A stretch of DNA of 64,000 bases, from assembly GCA_035610365.1 (NCBI GenBank), contig CM069432.1:24366354-24430353 (forward strand). Direction: 5' to 3'. This DNA is from Aquatica leii. Its lineage: Eukaryota > Arthropoda > Insecta > Coleoptera > Lampyridae. The position numbers were made by a program, and so were the translations under genes. The notes under the pieces were generated by a model. It was given only the letters and a program-made list of their open reading frames with translations. It was not told the DNA's origin and made no database searches. Every line of letters starts with the position of its first letter. Position 1 is the first letter of the stretch. Shown here piece by piece: positions 12,172-22,318 of the stretch.

Positions 12172-14526
12172 TTATTTTTCTTCTTCTTCTTTTTCTTCCT
12201 TATCTCCTTCGTCTTCATCCTGAATGTAAGTAAATTGCGTCAATAGCGATGTATCGCATGTCTGTTCGTCAGTATCAAACGAATCCTCTGCTGTTGGTGA
12301 TTCAACATTAGAACACGACCGGTCTTGACAATTCGTGCATGCTAAAGAACAAAACAGTCCAACTTTTTTGCAACCACATTTAGCACTGCATCCCTTCTTA
12401 CAGTTGCAAAAAATTGTGTTCAGCAGTTTTTCCGGCGCAGGTGGGAGCAAAGTCTGAATTGGTTCTAATGTATTATCGACCAACTTCCAACCCCAATCTG
12501 TCGGGTCTAGCTGAGAACCAAGCCACACTTGAACTTGATAATATACCCGAAAAAGATGTTGATCAGCTGCAACTGAAGTTGGAGGAAGACAAGCTAATTG
12601 CACTTGTTTTTTATTCCGAGTGTTTTTAACAAAACATGCATATCGATACTTATCTAAGCAGGTAGTTTTTTTAGGAGCTCCGTACATACAAAGAAGAAAT
12701 CGAATTCCGTTGGTGATAACTTCTTGTGGAGTTGAATTACTGTTTTTAAAAATTTCAACACATTGAACTAAATCTTGCTTTTCAAAAATTTTAAAGACTG
12801 TTGTTTTGCCCCTCCTGTAAAATGCAGATGTCGTATCACAACCAGTTATTGCGTGTAAAAATAGTACATGATTTTGACATTTTGCAAAAGTCGATAAACT
12901 TTTTGATGAATATACTTCCGATAGATTTTGAGCTTTTCCTGGTTTTAAGAAGAAAATAGTTTTTCCAGCTGGAGTTCGAGCTGTGAGTAATACGAGTAAA
13001 TCTACATCTTCACCAACCACAATAGTTGAATTTGTCAAATTAAATTGCTCTATTGCTGTTTCAATAATCAGTACATCGGCATCGTTATTAGTTTGTTTAA
13101 CCAATATATTTTCAGCAGTAAACTTTTCTTTTAACATTGAAATGAACCGAGACTTGTTGTGAGTATTTGCAAGAAATTTCTGTTGGCTGGTCGGAACTGT
13201 CATTAGTTCATCAAATAAAATATCGGAAGATGAAGATGTTGCTAAAGTTCGACGACGTTGTTCTGATGCTTTAATATTTGTCGTGCAATCATTATAGCCA
13301 TCAAATACGAGAGTAACTCTGTGACCAAAGTGTCGACGTACATACTGAACGTATTTATCAAAAATAACGTTGAATGTTTCTTCGCTATTCCATACAACAC
13401 GGTGTAGTAAGTATCCTCCATCAGTAATGTATGTCGCATTAGCGTTGTGAATATCAATATTTACCTTTTCAAAACAATCGTAAATAGCAGACTTCTGTGT
13501 TTTACGCATCCCGATATCATCAAACAACGATAAAGGGTACGGAGCCAATTCATATTCAAAATATTTTTCTATTTCATCTTGAAATGCTGCAGTAATACTC
13601 ATGCGCTGGAACAATAATACAGGGTCAACAGGTACTTTTTCTTCATGAACTTTAATGGTACTACCCATAGCTAAAAGAGGAACAACTTTGTCAGCGCGTT
13701 TTAATTTAATATTATTAAATGCCAGTCCTGTTATTTTTGCCATAGAAGCAAGTCCAACTTTACGAGCTTTATAACAATTAATTTCATCATCACCAACGAC
13801 ACCACTAGCAATCGATACAATTTTGTTAACCTCTGGAAAAGGATTATGCGTTGAGAACCATTCCAGAAGTTTTTGTATGTCTTTAGCATCTTTTTTTACT
13901 CGTGAATCGCTGGCATCAACATGCTGCTCGGTCGTATCCATCCTAACATTAACCAGATCTTCTAGTTTTTCACAAACTGTATTCATTGCATGCATACTAT
14001 AAACCCATTTACTTATGACACTCTGTTTTGTGCTTCTCCCTCGAGCAATACTTCCATCTGTCTTCATAACTTTCATCATAGACTGCTCGATTACCATGTC
14101 TGTTGAAGTACCAAAGCTGAATTTGTCTGAACGTCTCACAGTAAAAAATCCTTCCGAAAATTTTTTGTAAACTTCAGGATCCACTAAATTCTCTAATTTC
14201 TGCATATCCTGCAGATATAGGTGTGCAGACTTTGCATAAGGGAAATGTCCAGACGCGTGAAAATAAGGAAGCATTTCTTTGACGCAGTTTAAATAAGCTT
14301 TTAAATCCCCCATACGCTCAGCTCTTAAAAACTCTTTAGCAATTGAAACCATGTGAAAATATTGAATCCAAAGTTTCGCAGTTGGTCCTCGTTCCTCATA
14401 TTCCTTAAGTTTTTGACTCAATTTATTAAGTAAAGCTCCAGATATTTCCTCATCATTTTCAATATCATTGTATGAAAAAGTATTATCTAATATATTCTCG
14501 ATATTAATGATTAGATCTGCATCCAT
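12172..14526 (-). CDS. FEN1/PIN-like acidic-motif protein with C-terminal CXC domain, unknown function
   Basis: An intact, intronless 784-aa frame starts at ATG 14526, with a polyadenylation-type AATAAA (minus strand) at 12081-12086. Residues about 60-180 (LRAERMGDLKAYLNCVKEML; FSFGTSTDMVIEQSMMKVMK; IARGR) resemble a widespread multicopy family of unknown function (DUF6589-like, recalled, not searched). Residues 365-570 carry aspartates in the order seen in FEN1/XPG nucleases: YITDGG (D369), LVFDG (D409) followed by EQRRR, NNDADVLI (D482/D484), VVGEDVDLLVLL (D507/D509) and AITGCDTTSAF (D564). Residues 707-738 form a cysteine-rich CXC (tesmin-like) cluster, CNCKKGC...CGCKKVGLFC...CTNC, a DNA-binding type. 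The tail is acidic and lysine-rich (EEKEEEEK). A structure-specific nuclease tied to a DNA-binding module is my inference. It could be host-derived or carried by an unknown mobile element; I find no terminal repeats. Confidence 0.75.
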   Translation of the reverse strand: MDADLIINIENILDNTFSYNDIENDEEISGALLNKLSQKLKEYEERGPTAKLWIQYFHMVSIAKEFLRAERMGDLKAYLNCVKEMLPYFHASGHFPYAKSAHLYLQDMQKLENLVDPEVYKKFSEGFFTVRRSDKFSFGTSTDMVIEQSMMKVMKTDGSIARGRSTKQSVISKWVYSMHAMNTVCEKLEDLVNVRMDTTEQHVDASDSRVKKDAKDIQKLLEWFSTHNPFPEVNKIVSIASGVVGDDEINCYKARKVGLASMAKITGLAFNNIKLKRADKVVPLLAMGSTIKVHEEKVPVDPVLLFQRMSITAAFQDEIEKYFEYELAPYPLSLFDDIGMRKTQKSAIYDCFEKVNIDIHNANATYITDGGYLLHRVVWNSEETFNVIFDKYVQYVRRHFGHRVTLVFDGYNDCTTNIKASEQRRRTLATSSSSDILFDELMTVPTSQQKFLANTHNKSRFISMLKEKFTAENILVKQTNNDADVLIIETAIEQFNLTNSTIVVGEDVDLLVLLTARTPAGKTIFFLKPGKAQNLSEVYSSKSLSTFAKCQNHVLFLHAITGCDTTSAFYRRGKTTVFKIFEKQDLVQCVEIFKNSNSTPQEVITNGIRFLLCMYGAPKKTTCLDKYRYACFVKNTRNKKQVQLACLPPTSVAADQHLFRVYYQVQVWLGSQLDPTDWGWKLVDNTLEPIQTLLPPAPEKLLNTIFCNCKKGCSAKCGCKKVGLFCSLACTNCQDRSCSNVESPTAEDSFDTDEQTCDTSLLTQFTYIQDEDEGDKEEKEEEEK

Positions 14527-14778
14527 GATGTCATCAATATCAACTTCAACAAGAGTGGGGAGGTTCTAAGTTGGAGAAAATATTTAAGGGCGCCAAGTTA
14601 CTGTTATTAGCGATAACTGACCGGAACTAACAGCCAGCAGCAGGTCCTCCCACGAACCTGATAAAATTATAAGAACCGTTCACAAAAAACTAAATAGTTC
14701 GACTATAAACATAAAGACGAGCCAATTTGAGATGCTAAAACATTATACAAAATAACTTTTTTTTACTGCATTTTCTAT

Positions 14779-15141
14779 CAAACATTAATTTCAGTCAATG
14801 AAAGATTTTCTTTATTTGAAAAACCCATAGACGCCTTTCAATTTTTATACCGTTTAGAAGAAACTACAGAAAAATCGCTATTAAGACTTTCCTGCAGAAA
14901 GTTGCTGGAAAAACTGAGATTTAACAATAATTTAGATATAGATGGAGACGATTTATACGACCAAATTGTACAAATCCAGCCTATGTTAAAAGATTTAAAA
15001 AATAATATATTTAAAATTTTACAGCTTATATTTTTTAATAATTCAATTGCAGTATATTTAAACTTAGCAGTTCGAATTCTACTTACTCTACCAGTATCTG
15101 TTGCATGTGTTGTGCATTATCTAGATGATTCATCTAGATAA
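14779..15141 (+). pseudogene. hAT-type transposase C-terminal fragment
   Basis: A continuous frame of about 120 residues contains FNNNLDIDGDDLYDQIVQIQ and VYLNLAVRILLTLPVSVA. This is the C-terminal dimerisation region of ZMYM/TTF-type hAT transposases, where LTLPVSVASGERSFS normally follows. Similarity stops after LPVSVA, so the fragment is truncated. There is no ATG at its start. It lies divergent from, and separate from, the minus-strand gene at 12172-14526. A perfect 27-bp palindrome overlaps its end (15116-15142). Confidence 0.65.
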
Positions 15142-15142
15142 T

Positions 15143-17292
15143 TTTTCATCATCTTCATCATGATTTTTTTGTTATCTATCATGAAATTCTCTAGATGGTT
15201 TTTTAAATGTAACTTACATTTTTTTAGTTTAGATTTGCTTTTTTGTAATTTTTATATTTGTAAAAGTCCAGATCTCTAAAACCTAATAAATAATCGGCGT
15301 AGACGTTTCGCATTTTTGCAGCTCTTCTACTGACAAAAACTAGACCCACATGACCTTGAGCGTAAATACATGCAAACGAGATATAAACAAAACCACAACT
15401 CAAATTACTTTTTTAAACTGAACCAATTTCGATAAGTATCTTATCGTCTTTAAAAACAATAATAAGCTTTTTGATATACGTACATTTATTCAATACATTA
15501 TCTTGCACGATTTAGACATTGAAAATAACAGCTAATAATTTGGTAATTTTGAAAATCTAATAAGCAAAACTATGCCCCAGTAAAAAATGCTTAATTTAAA
15601 AAGAGGAAATTCATGACTTTTTGATCTGTCGAAAATGCAAACCTTGATACATCGTTTTTTATAAAGGAGTATTTAAGTCATGGAGCTTTTACCTTACTCT
15701 TTAAATAAACTTGTTGAGTAGGTAATATTAACGTTAAAATAAAGTCGCAATAATAAGGTCCTAATATAGACCGCCTCGAATAAAAACGCTTCTATAATTC
15801 TAAAAATTCTAAAAAATCTAATTGTAAATTATCATATGAGTACAATTTAAAAAAAAAGCCTAAAAGCTAATTCTTTAAGTGCTCGCTGATATAAGCTGCT
15901 CAAAATTTAAAATACATTAAATCTTTGAGGATTAGTTGGTTTTTTGTGAAAAATTTGCTTAAAAAATCAAACTGCAAATGATAACTTAAATTTAAAAACA
16001 AAAAGCAATAATTCAGGGAATTTTATTGACGGCTATAAGCGACAATAATTTTTATAATCTTTTAGGTTCAAACTGACGTCGATATTTTTTCTAAGCATTT
16101 CAAAGAAAAACTAATTAAGTTAACTAGACACTTCTCTATTTGTGAAAAAAGTTATTGCTTAAACACATTAATTTCGGCGCTAATTGAAAGGCTTTAGTCC
16201 AGATAGTCTAATTTTTGCTTAGCAATAAAAATTTTGAAAGGACCATATTGTATCAAGTTTTGTAAATTATGGAATTTGTTTCATATTTTACAATAGTAGG
16301 TCATTACATCAATAACGTTTCTGTCGTTTTTTTTTTGATTTATTTTCAATTGGTCTTTCAGTTTTTTTAATAGTAAAATTAATTAACAATCAATTGGTAT
16401 TTATTCTGTTATGAAATCTTATTGTACATTTACGTATATGATCCTTCTCCAAATAAAAGTTAATAGAAAATTATTTAAGGTCGACCATGAGTCAAGAACG
16501 GTAATCAAACTTTATCTATCATCTCAATAGAATCATCTATATTAGAAGAAATAGATATTCATCATATCATAAAAAAAAAATACCGACATAAAAGCTCGAA
16601 AAGTGAATTTTTTGTTAATTACCGATTTTTTAATTTGTAAAAATAGATTTTATTTGGTTTTGTAATATTATTTATATTTCTTAAAACCAACATGGAAAAA
16701 TTTTTGTTATTTTTAAGAGTTATACTATTGCATTTACATATGTATTAACATACCTTGTACAGCGTATTTGATTTGTATATTTTACCATTTTTATATTTCT
16801 TGTATTATTGTCATTTGAATAGATATTTGTTTGTTTTTACTTAAGTTTTTATTTAACAATAACAAGCTTTTTTTTAACTATAATTTTCAAAAGCGCCATG
16901 AAAATTTTTGCACACAGGCGCCACTAAGTATCGGCGCGGCAATGCTCAAAGGTTCACCAAATCGATGAAAAGTCGACGTTTCTTTATAGAATATTCGAAT
17001 TGGACTAGAAACTTAAATGATTGAAAATTGACGACAGATTTTCTATTGAAAGTATTTGGTTGTACGGTGGCCTGGATTACAAGAAAACAGCCAACTGTCG
17101 CGGTGGCCTTAGCTAAAGTAGCATGGGAAGAAATTTGGCTATCAAACCTTCTTGAAGACTGATTTTCTAAAAACTACTCTAACAATATTTAAAGACAATC
17201 AGTCATGTATTAAATTAACTGAAAAATGGGAACCAAAAATTTGCTCGGTAAACAATTTAACAAACATAGGTTGAGTTTAGGTTTAAAGAAAC
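15143..17292. other. AT-rich spacer
   Basis: No gene, terminal repeat or domain was recognised. A/T homopolymer runs dominate. A less AT-rich patch at about 16905-16990 (GGCGCCACTAAGTATCGGCGCGGC) has no assigned role. Confidence 0.45.
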
Positions 17293-18031
17293 GTTTAAAT
17301 CAGTGATTACCAAAGTGGTCTATATCGACCCCCAAGAGACTATGACAACCTGCAAGGGGTCTACGTCAGCGAAAAAAAAAATTTGACGCTCCATGAAATG
17401 AAAATGGGGGTCCACGATAGTGGATCTCAACATACACTGATAGTACCTCTTACTTACATTATACTATCTTATAATATAAAGACATATACATTATTTATAA
17501 AAGTACCTATGAAGTAAAAAATTTATTATATATGTTTATAAAATTGTGTAAGTTCTTGGATTTAGGCATTCACTTTGTGGTTGCAATACATTTTGAACTT
17601 GTAAAAACCTGCACATACTGATATACCAGTATCATCTTGGTACAAGCATACGCGCAGTCTCAGAGCTTCGCGAACTTGCACTGACTTGTTCAATTCGTCA
17701 CTCTATAAATACGAATGTAAGACAAACACGTTTATTCGTTTCTTGAATCTAGAAAAGGAAAGTGCTAAAAAAATATTTAAAAAAATATAAACTGGTAGTT
17801 TATCACACAAATTATAGTGAATCAGTGTTATTTTGTTTGAGAGTGCCGGAGAAAAGTAAGTACATTATTTTTTATTAAATTTTAGTTTTGTACTAGTAGT
17901 TAGCAAAAATAGATAAATTACGCAAATCATGACTTTAGTTATTAGTAGTTTAATATTTAAATCATGCAAAATTACACGAGTACTCCTCAATAGTTTCTTT
18001 TTCAAAGTTTTAGCAATCGTTATTATAATTA

Positions 18032-18504
18032 CAGTGCAATCTCTGTAATCCGAACTAGTTGCTGCAAGGAGATGTTCGGATTATGGAACGTTTTCGGAAA
18101 AATTAAAAAAAAGACAACTGTACATACATATTACGTATGTATTTTATTAATAACATACAATATGTTACCACTTTGTTAGATAAAATAAGAAATCCACAAC
18201 TGTACAGCTGCGTGTTTTTTGAAGAATTTCCAATACACACTCTCATTTGTTTTTTTTTTTTTTTTAATAGAATTAAAATGTTTACATATAGGAATAATAA
18301 TAAATATGTATGTGTGTTAATATTTACTTATTTACGACGTTGCTAGGCATTTATTATTCTTTTATAAATACATATATCTTACCAAATAACTTCACAAAAA
18401 AAATAAAAAAATTGTACTTCTGTCCATTGGTCGTTACACTGTAGGCCAGTTTGGATTACTGGAATGTTTGGATTACGGAAGTTCGGATTATGGATATTGC
18501 ACTG
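18032..18504. mobile_element. pogo/Tigger-like MITE nested in the hAT element
   Basis: A 473-bp non-coding unit with inverted ends CAGTGCAAT(C/A)TC..., flanked by TA on both sides (18030-18031 and 18505-18506). Inside each end are repeated GTTCGGATTA(T/C) motifs, typical of Tigger-type subterminal repeats. It sits upstream of the hAT coding region and so is younger than the hAT insertion. Confidence 0.7.
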
Positions 18505-18869
18505 TACATACTTCTCTATATTAAAATTTTGTATTATTGCTAAAGTGGAACAGTGAATTTTTACACATGACAATCGAATGTACGTAAAGATAAATTGCAT
18601 AACAATTTCTTATTATTATTCGTTGTATAATATTTTATTTTAACACTTTTGGTTATGTTACTTTCATATTTTCTTAAAGTTCCATCATATCAAAACCTTA
18701 AGTAACATTCATAACATTCCCCTTCTCACATCTAAGACCATACGATTTAAATTTGACTTTAATTTAACAGCTGCTGGGCTTTATTTAAATGGATTAGTTT
18801 TGCCTACAGATGACTTCAGAAGAGATCCACGCTGGACAGAACGTTCGCTTCAACGTCACAAAGAAACGA

Positions 18870-19735
18870 TGATGGTTTGTGGGCGTCTTACAATATCTCG
18901 CTACTTATAGCAAAATCTAAAAAACCGCATACTATCGGACAGAAGTTAATTTTGCCTGCCGTTGAAGAGGTTTTAAAAACTGTTTTACACAAACCTGCAT
19001 CTGATATCATTAAAAAAATTCCCTTAAGCAACAATACTGTCAAAAGACGTATTGATGAAATGAGTTCTGATATTGAAAGCTTTTTGTGTATTTATTTGCG
19101 CAAACGACCCATTTCTTTATACAACTGGACGAGTCAACTTTACCTGGTAGTGCAGCATTATTATTGGCATATGTTCGTTTTATTATTAATCAAGAAATCT
19201 ACGAGGAACTGCTCTTCGCAAGAACTTTGACAACCGACACTAAAGGTGAATCAATATTTCATGTTTTGAAGGATTACTTCATTGAAAAAGCAATCTCTTT
19301 ATCAAATATAATATCAGTAGCTACAGATGGAGCACCTGCCATGGTTAGACGTTATCGTGGATTTATAAGCTATTTAAAACAAAATGTGTCAGGGATGTTA
19401 GCAATACATTGCGTCATTCATCGACAACATTTAGTTGCTAAAAATTTGAGTTGAAGTGGAAAACAGACATCGCTTATTTAATAGATATGTTTACAAAATT
19501 TAATATGGTTAATTTGCAGTTACAAGGCGACAGTCTAAATTTGATGAAAACAAAGTCCATCTTATTAGCGTTTCTTGCCAGAATTATACTAATGAAGCAA
19601 AATATTGAACGGGTCGAATTTTCCCAGTTCCCCAATTTGTCACAGACAAACTGCCAGGAAAATGACGTTTCAATCTACGTTCAACAATTAAATGCCTTCT
19701 ATTCAGATTTTGAAACTCGGGTTTGAGGATGTTTT
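18870..19735 (+). pseudogene. hAT transposase (ZBED5/SCAND3-like), broken
   Basis: This encodes the transposase of the hAT element in several frames. Segments include LPAVEEVLKTVLHKPASDII, RRIDEMSSDIES, then after a frameshift IQLDESTLPGSAALLLAYVR (catalytic aspartate in LDEST), VATDGAPAMVRRYRGFISYL and LAIHCVIHRQHLVAKNLS. This order matches the RNase H-like core of the ZBED5/SCAND3-related hAT family. Frame changes occur near 19100 and after 19450, and the C-terminal dimerisation domain is only a faint remnant. The copy is not functional. Confidence 0.75.
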
Positions 19736-20357
19736 GACTATGGTAATACCACCGTAGATAATTTACCCATATGGTGACATAGAAAAAACGAAGGTCATAA
19801 TACAAAAGGAACTGACTGAACTAAGTACAAACGAAAAACTTTAGGTTTAGTTTAAATATGGATATCAGCAACTCTGGCTGCAAAACAACATATCCGTTAC
19901 TTATCCCGTATTATGGAATATAGCGAAGAAAATTTTAATTTCCTTGCCATCGTCATACCTAGTGGAAAGGGGGTTCAGCTGTTACCAATCTGGACATCAT
20001 TAGCCGAGGAGATTTAAGATTAAACCCTACAAAATTGACGCCAAATGTTGATAATTTATTATTAAAGCATCAGGTTCATCCTTCTCACTAAAAACATTTA
20101 CTTATTGCTTAGTTTATTTTATGTTACGTATATTTTATATAACCGGTACAAAATTTTATTTTGAGTAGTTTTAATTTAAATTCAATTAACAAATGTATAA
20201 AACTTGTGTCTTTACTTTAATTTTTTAACACTAAACTTCGCTACAGTTAAAAATTTACAAAAAAAACAGTATCAGGTAAGTAGGGGGTCTACCCAAAACC
20301 GAAAAACATGGCAAGGGGTCTACGACACAAAAAATTTTGGGAACCTTTGGTTTAAAT

Positions 20358-21539
20358 GTTTTAAAATGTAATTTTTTGTATATACTTTGAGTAAGGATAA
20401 CCTTAAGTTCGTGTAATCAAACCTTTACTTATTATAAGTGTGTAGATGCCTGTAAATGTGTGATGTATGGTCGTTTGTAGTTAAATAAAAAAAACTAAAT
20501 TCGTTAAAATACTAATCATCATTTCACTCCTGCACAATTCTTAACAAGGCTAAAATGTTATTTATTTTAATACAGTTAACTAAAAATTATTTATTAAAAA
20601 CACAACATAGGTATAGCAAAAAGGAAAAAAAAAGTGGGCGAAATGTTGGCACCATCGGTTACAACATTGACGTAATGGTAGCACGGTCAATAAAACGTAA
20701 TCAAAAACATTAATACGGTGTGGTATCAAATGTGTTATTATTAAAGTGTTATAGGACTGCAGTTATTTGCAATTACTTGGTTATTAAAGAATGTTTATAG
20801 TTTGCTTGCATAGTAAAATGTTTTAGTTTTATTTTACTCTTCAACAAATTTACAACTTTGTATAGAAACAACTATGCTATTTTTATAAAACTTTTAAAAT
20901 ATTTTGCTTTTGCTGCATAAAAACTTGTTGTTCGTAAAAGTATTGTTAATTAAAACTGGTACATTATATGAAACTAAAAATGTGTCTATTTTTAGAACGT
21001 AATACTTAATATTTCCTTATACATTTTTTAAGAACAAAAGCATACATACAAACTTTAAACTAAATAAAATTTTTCTCAAAACACAATAAACAAAAATAAA
21101 ATTCAGTCTTATTAAGAAACATCTAAAACCACTAAAACAACTGCAGTATTAACTAATGTTATAAAATATAATATAAAGTTTTTAAAATGATAGCAGAAAA
21201 ATATGAAAAAACCAGTAGCTTAAGATTAAATACTCTTCATTACTTGCAAATATTGATAAATTTTCAAACAGTCTTGTCAGCCAATAGTAATGAGAAAGAA
21301 TTTTAAATCGACCTATAGCATTACAATTACACTTTTCATGTTATTTAATTCAGTGTTTGTTTACATAGTATATGCATAAAAAAATTTCATGATACCATAC
21401 TGATATTTAGGGTTTTTCAGTGCCCTATCTCTCATTGTTATGATACCTTATCGGCGTTGGCAGATTTTTCAATAAAATTGTAAATGTTTTCTTACTCAAT
21501 TTTTATTTATGTCAATTACACCAACATAATTTAAACAAA
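20358..21539. other. AT-rich spacer
   Basis: No coding signal. The dispersed repeat at 20412-20451 (also at 10684-10720) is the only feature I can support. Confidence 0.45.
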
Positions 21540-22090
21540 AAACTATTTACTATGAGAACAATAACTGAAATGAAAAGAGCAACTGGTATTGCCTGAAATA
21601 ATAAATTCCTTTATTTCTTCATTAGGGCTTGGTACTACAGCTGTGAAAATTTTCTAATGTTAAAATTGAGGTTCAAGCACTTTTCTTTGAATTAAAAAAT
21701 TGTTTGAAAATTTTGATTTTCTTACTAATGGATTGATCAACATGTTGCTCCGTCAATCCGGATGATTTCTAACCCCCAAAATTCGCGAAAATGTCACCTC
21801 CATTTTCAACCAACAGAGTAGTAACAAATCTTCTGAAACTATGACCTGTGCACTTTTCAGGCTTTTCGACAAGTTGTCGTGTGTACTTGCCGTTCCTATA
21901 CTCTACAAAAACACGTTGATTTTCTAAACCTGACGGTCAAAGTGCTTCCTAAAGGGCGTGTCGTCTTCTATAGACTTGTTTTTTGTATCCCCCAATATAA
22001 CAAATAAAAATCGACCAACATCTTTAATTTTGTCCAGACACTACAGAGTTCTTCAACCCGGCAAACGTCAAATATTCGAAATATAGTAAT
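21540..22090 (-). pseudogene. Crypton-like tyrosine recombinase remnant
   Basis: The minus strand encodes pieces of a tyrosine recombinase of the animal Crypton type. These are CRVEELCSV (the CR-EEL block with the first catalytic arginine, near 22055), EYRNGKYTRQLVEKPEKCTG, then GHSFRRFVTTLLVENGGDIF (catalytic H..R pair, near 21831-21853), followed by a stop and KSSGLTEQHVDQSISKK. In related proteins the last block carries the nucleophilic tyrosine (AEGYIE-type); here that position reads as histidine. One frameshift lies between the CR-EEL block and the GHSFRR block. The copy is dead. No termini are recognisable, as expected for Cryptons, which lack inverted repeats. Confidence 0.6.
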
Positions 22091-22318
22091 TACTTTTCTT
22101 AGCAGATGTTGCTCGTCTGATAATTTAAGTAGTTATTTTGTCACTTCTTATATTGTCAATATTTTCACTTTATTTGGTTTGTAGCATTCAGATTTTCTAG
22201 GTAGCAAAGTAAAAACTTTTTGATATCTTTACAAACAAAACGGAAATTTGTAATAATAACAAACAACCTAATAAAAACCAAATAGGTTTTTAGCATAGAA
22301 ATTTTAGTAGGGGAAAGC

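Larger units (their letters stand above)
17301..20349 (+). mobile_element. hAT transposon with intact target duplication
   Basis: The element starts CAGTGATTACCAAAGTGG and ends TTTTGGGAACCTTTG, an imperfect inverted repeat of the hAT type. It is flanked by a perfect 8-bp duplication GTTTAAAT (17293-17300 and 20350-20357), the hallmark of hAT insertion. GGGGGTC(C)/GGGGTCTAC motifs recur near both ends (17325-17410 and 20281-20320). It encodes the broken transposase at 18870-19735 and contains a MITE at 18032-18504. Confidence 0.85.

Noticed and set aside
12175-12215. GAA/TTC-rich microsatellite
   Set aside because: It is the coding sequence of the acidic-lysine tail of the 784-aa protein, not a separate repeat.
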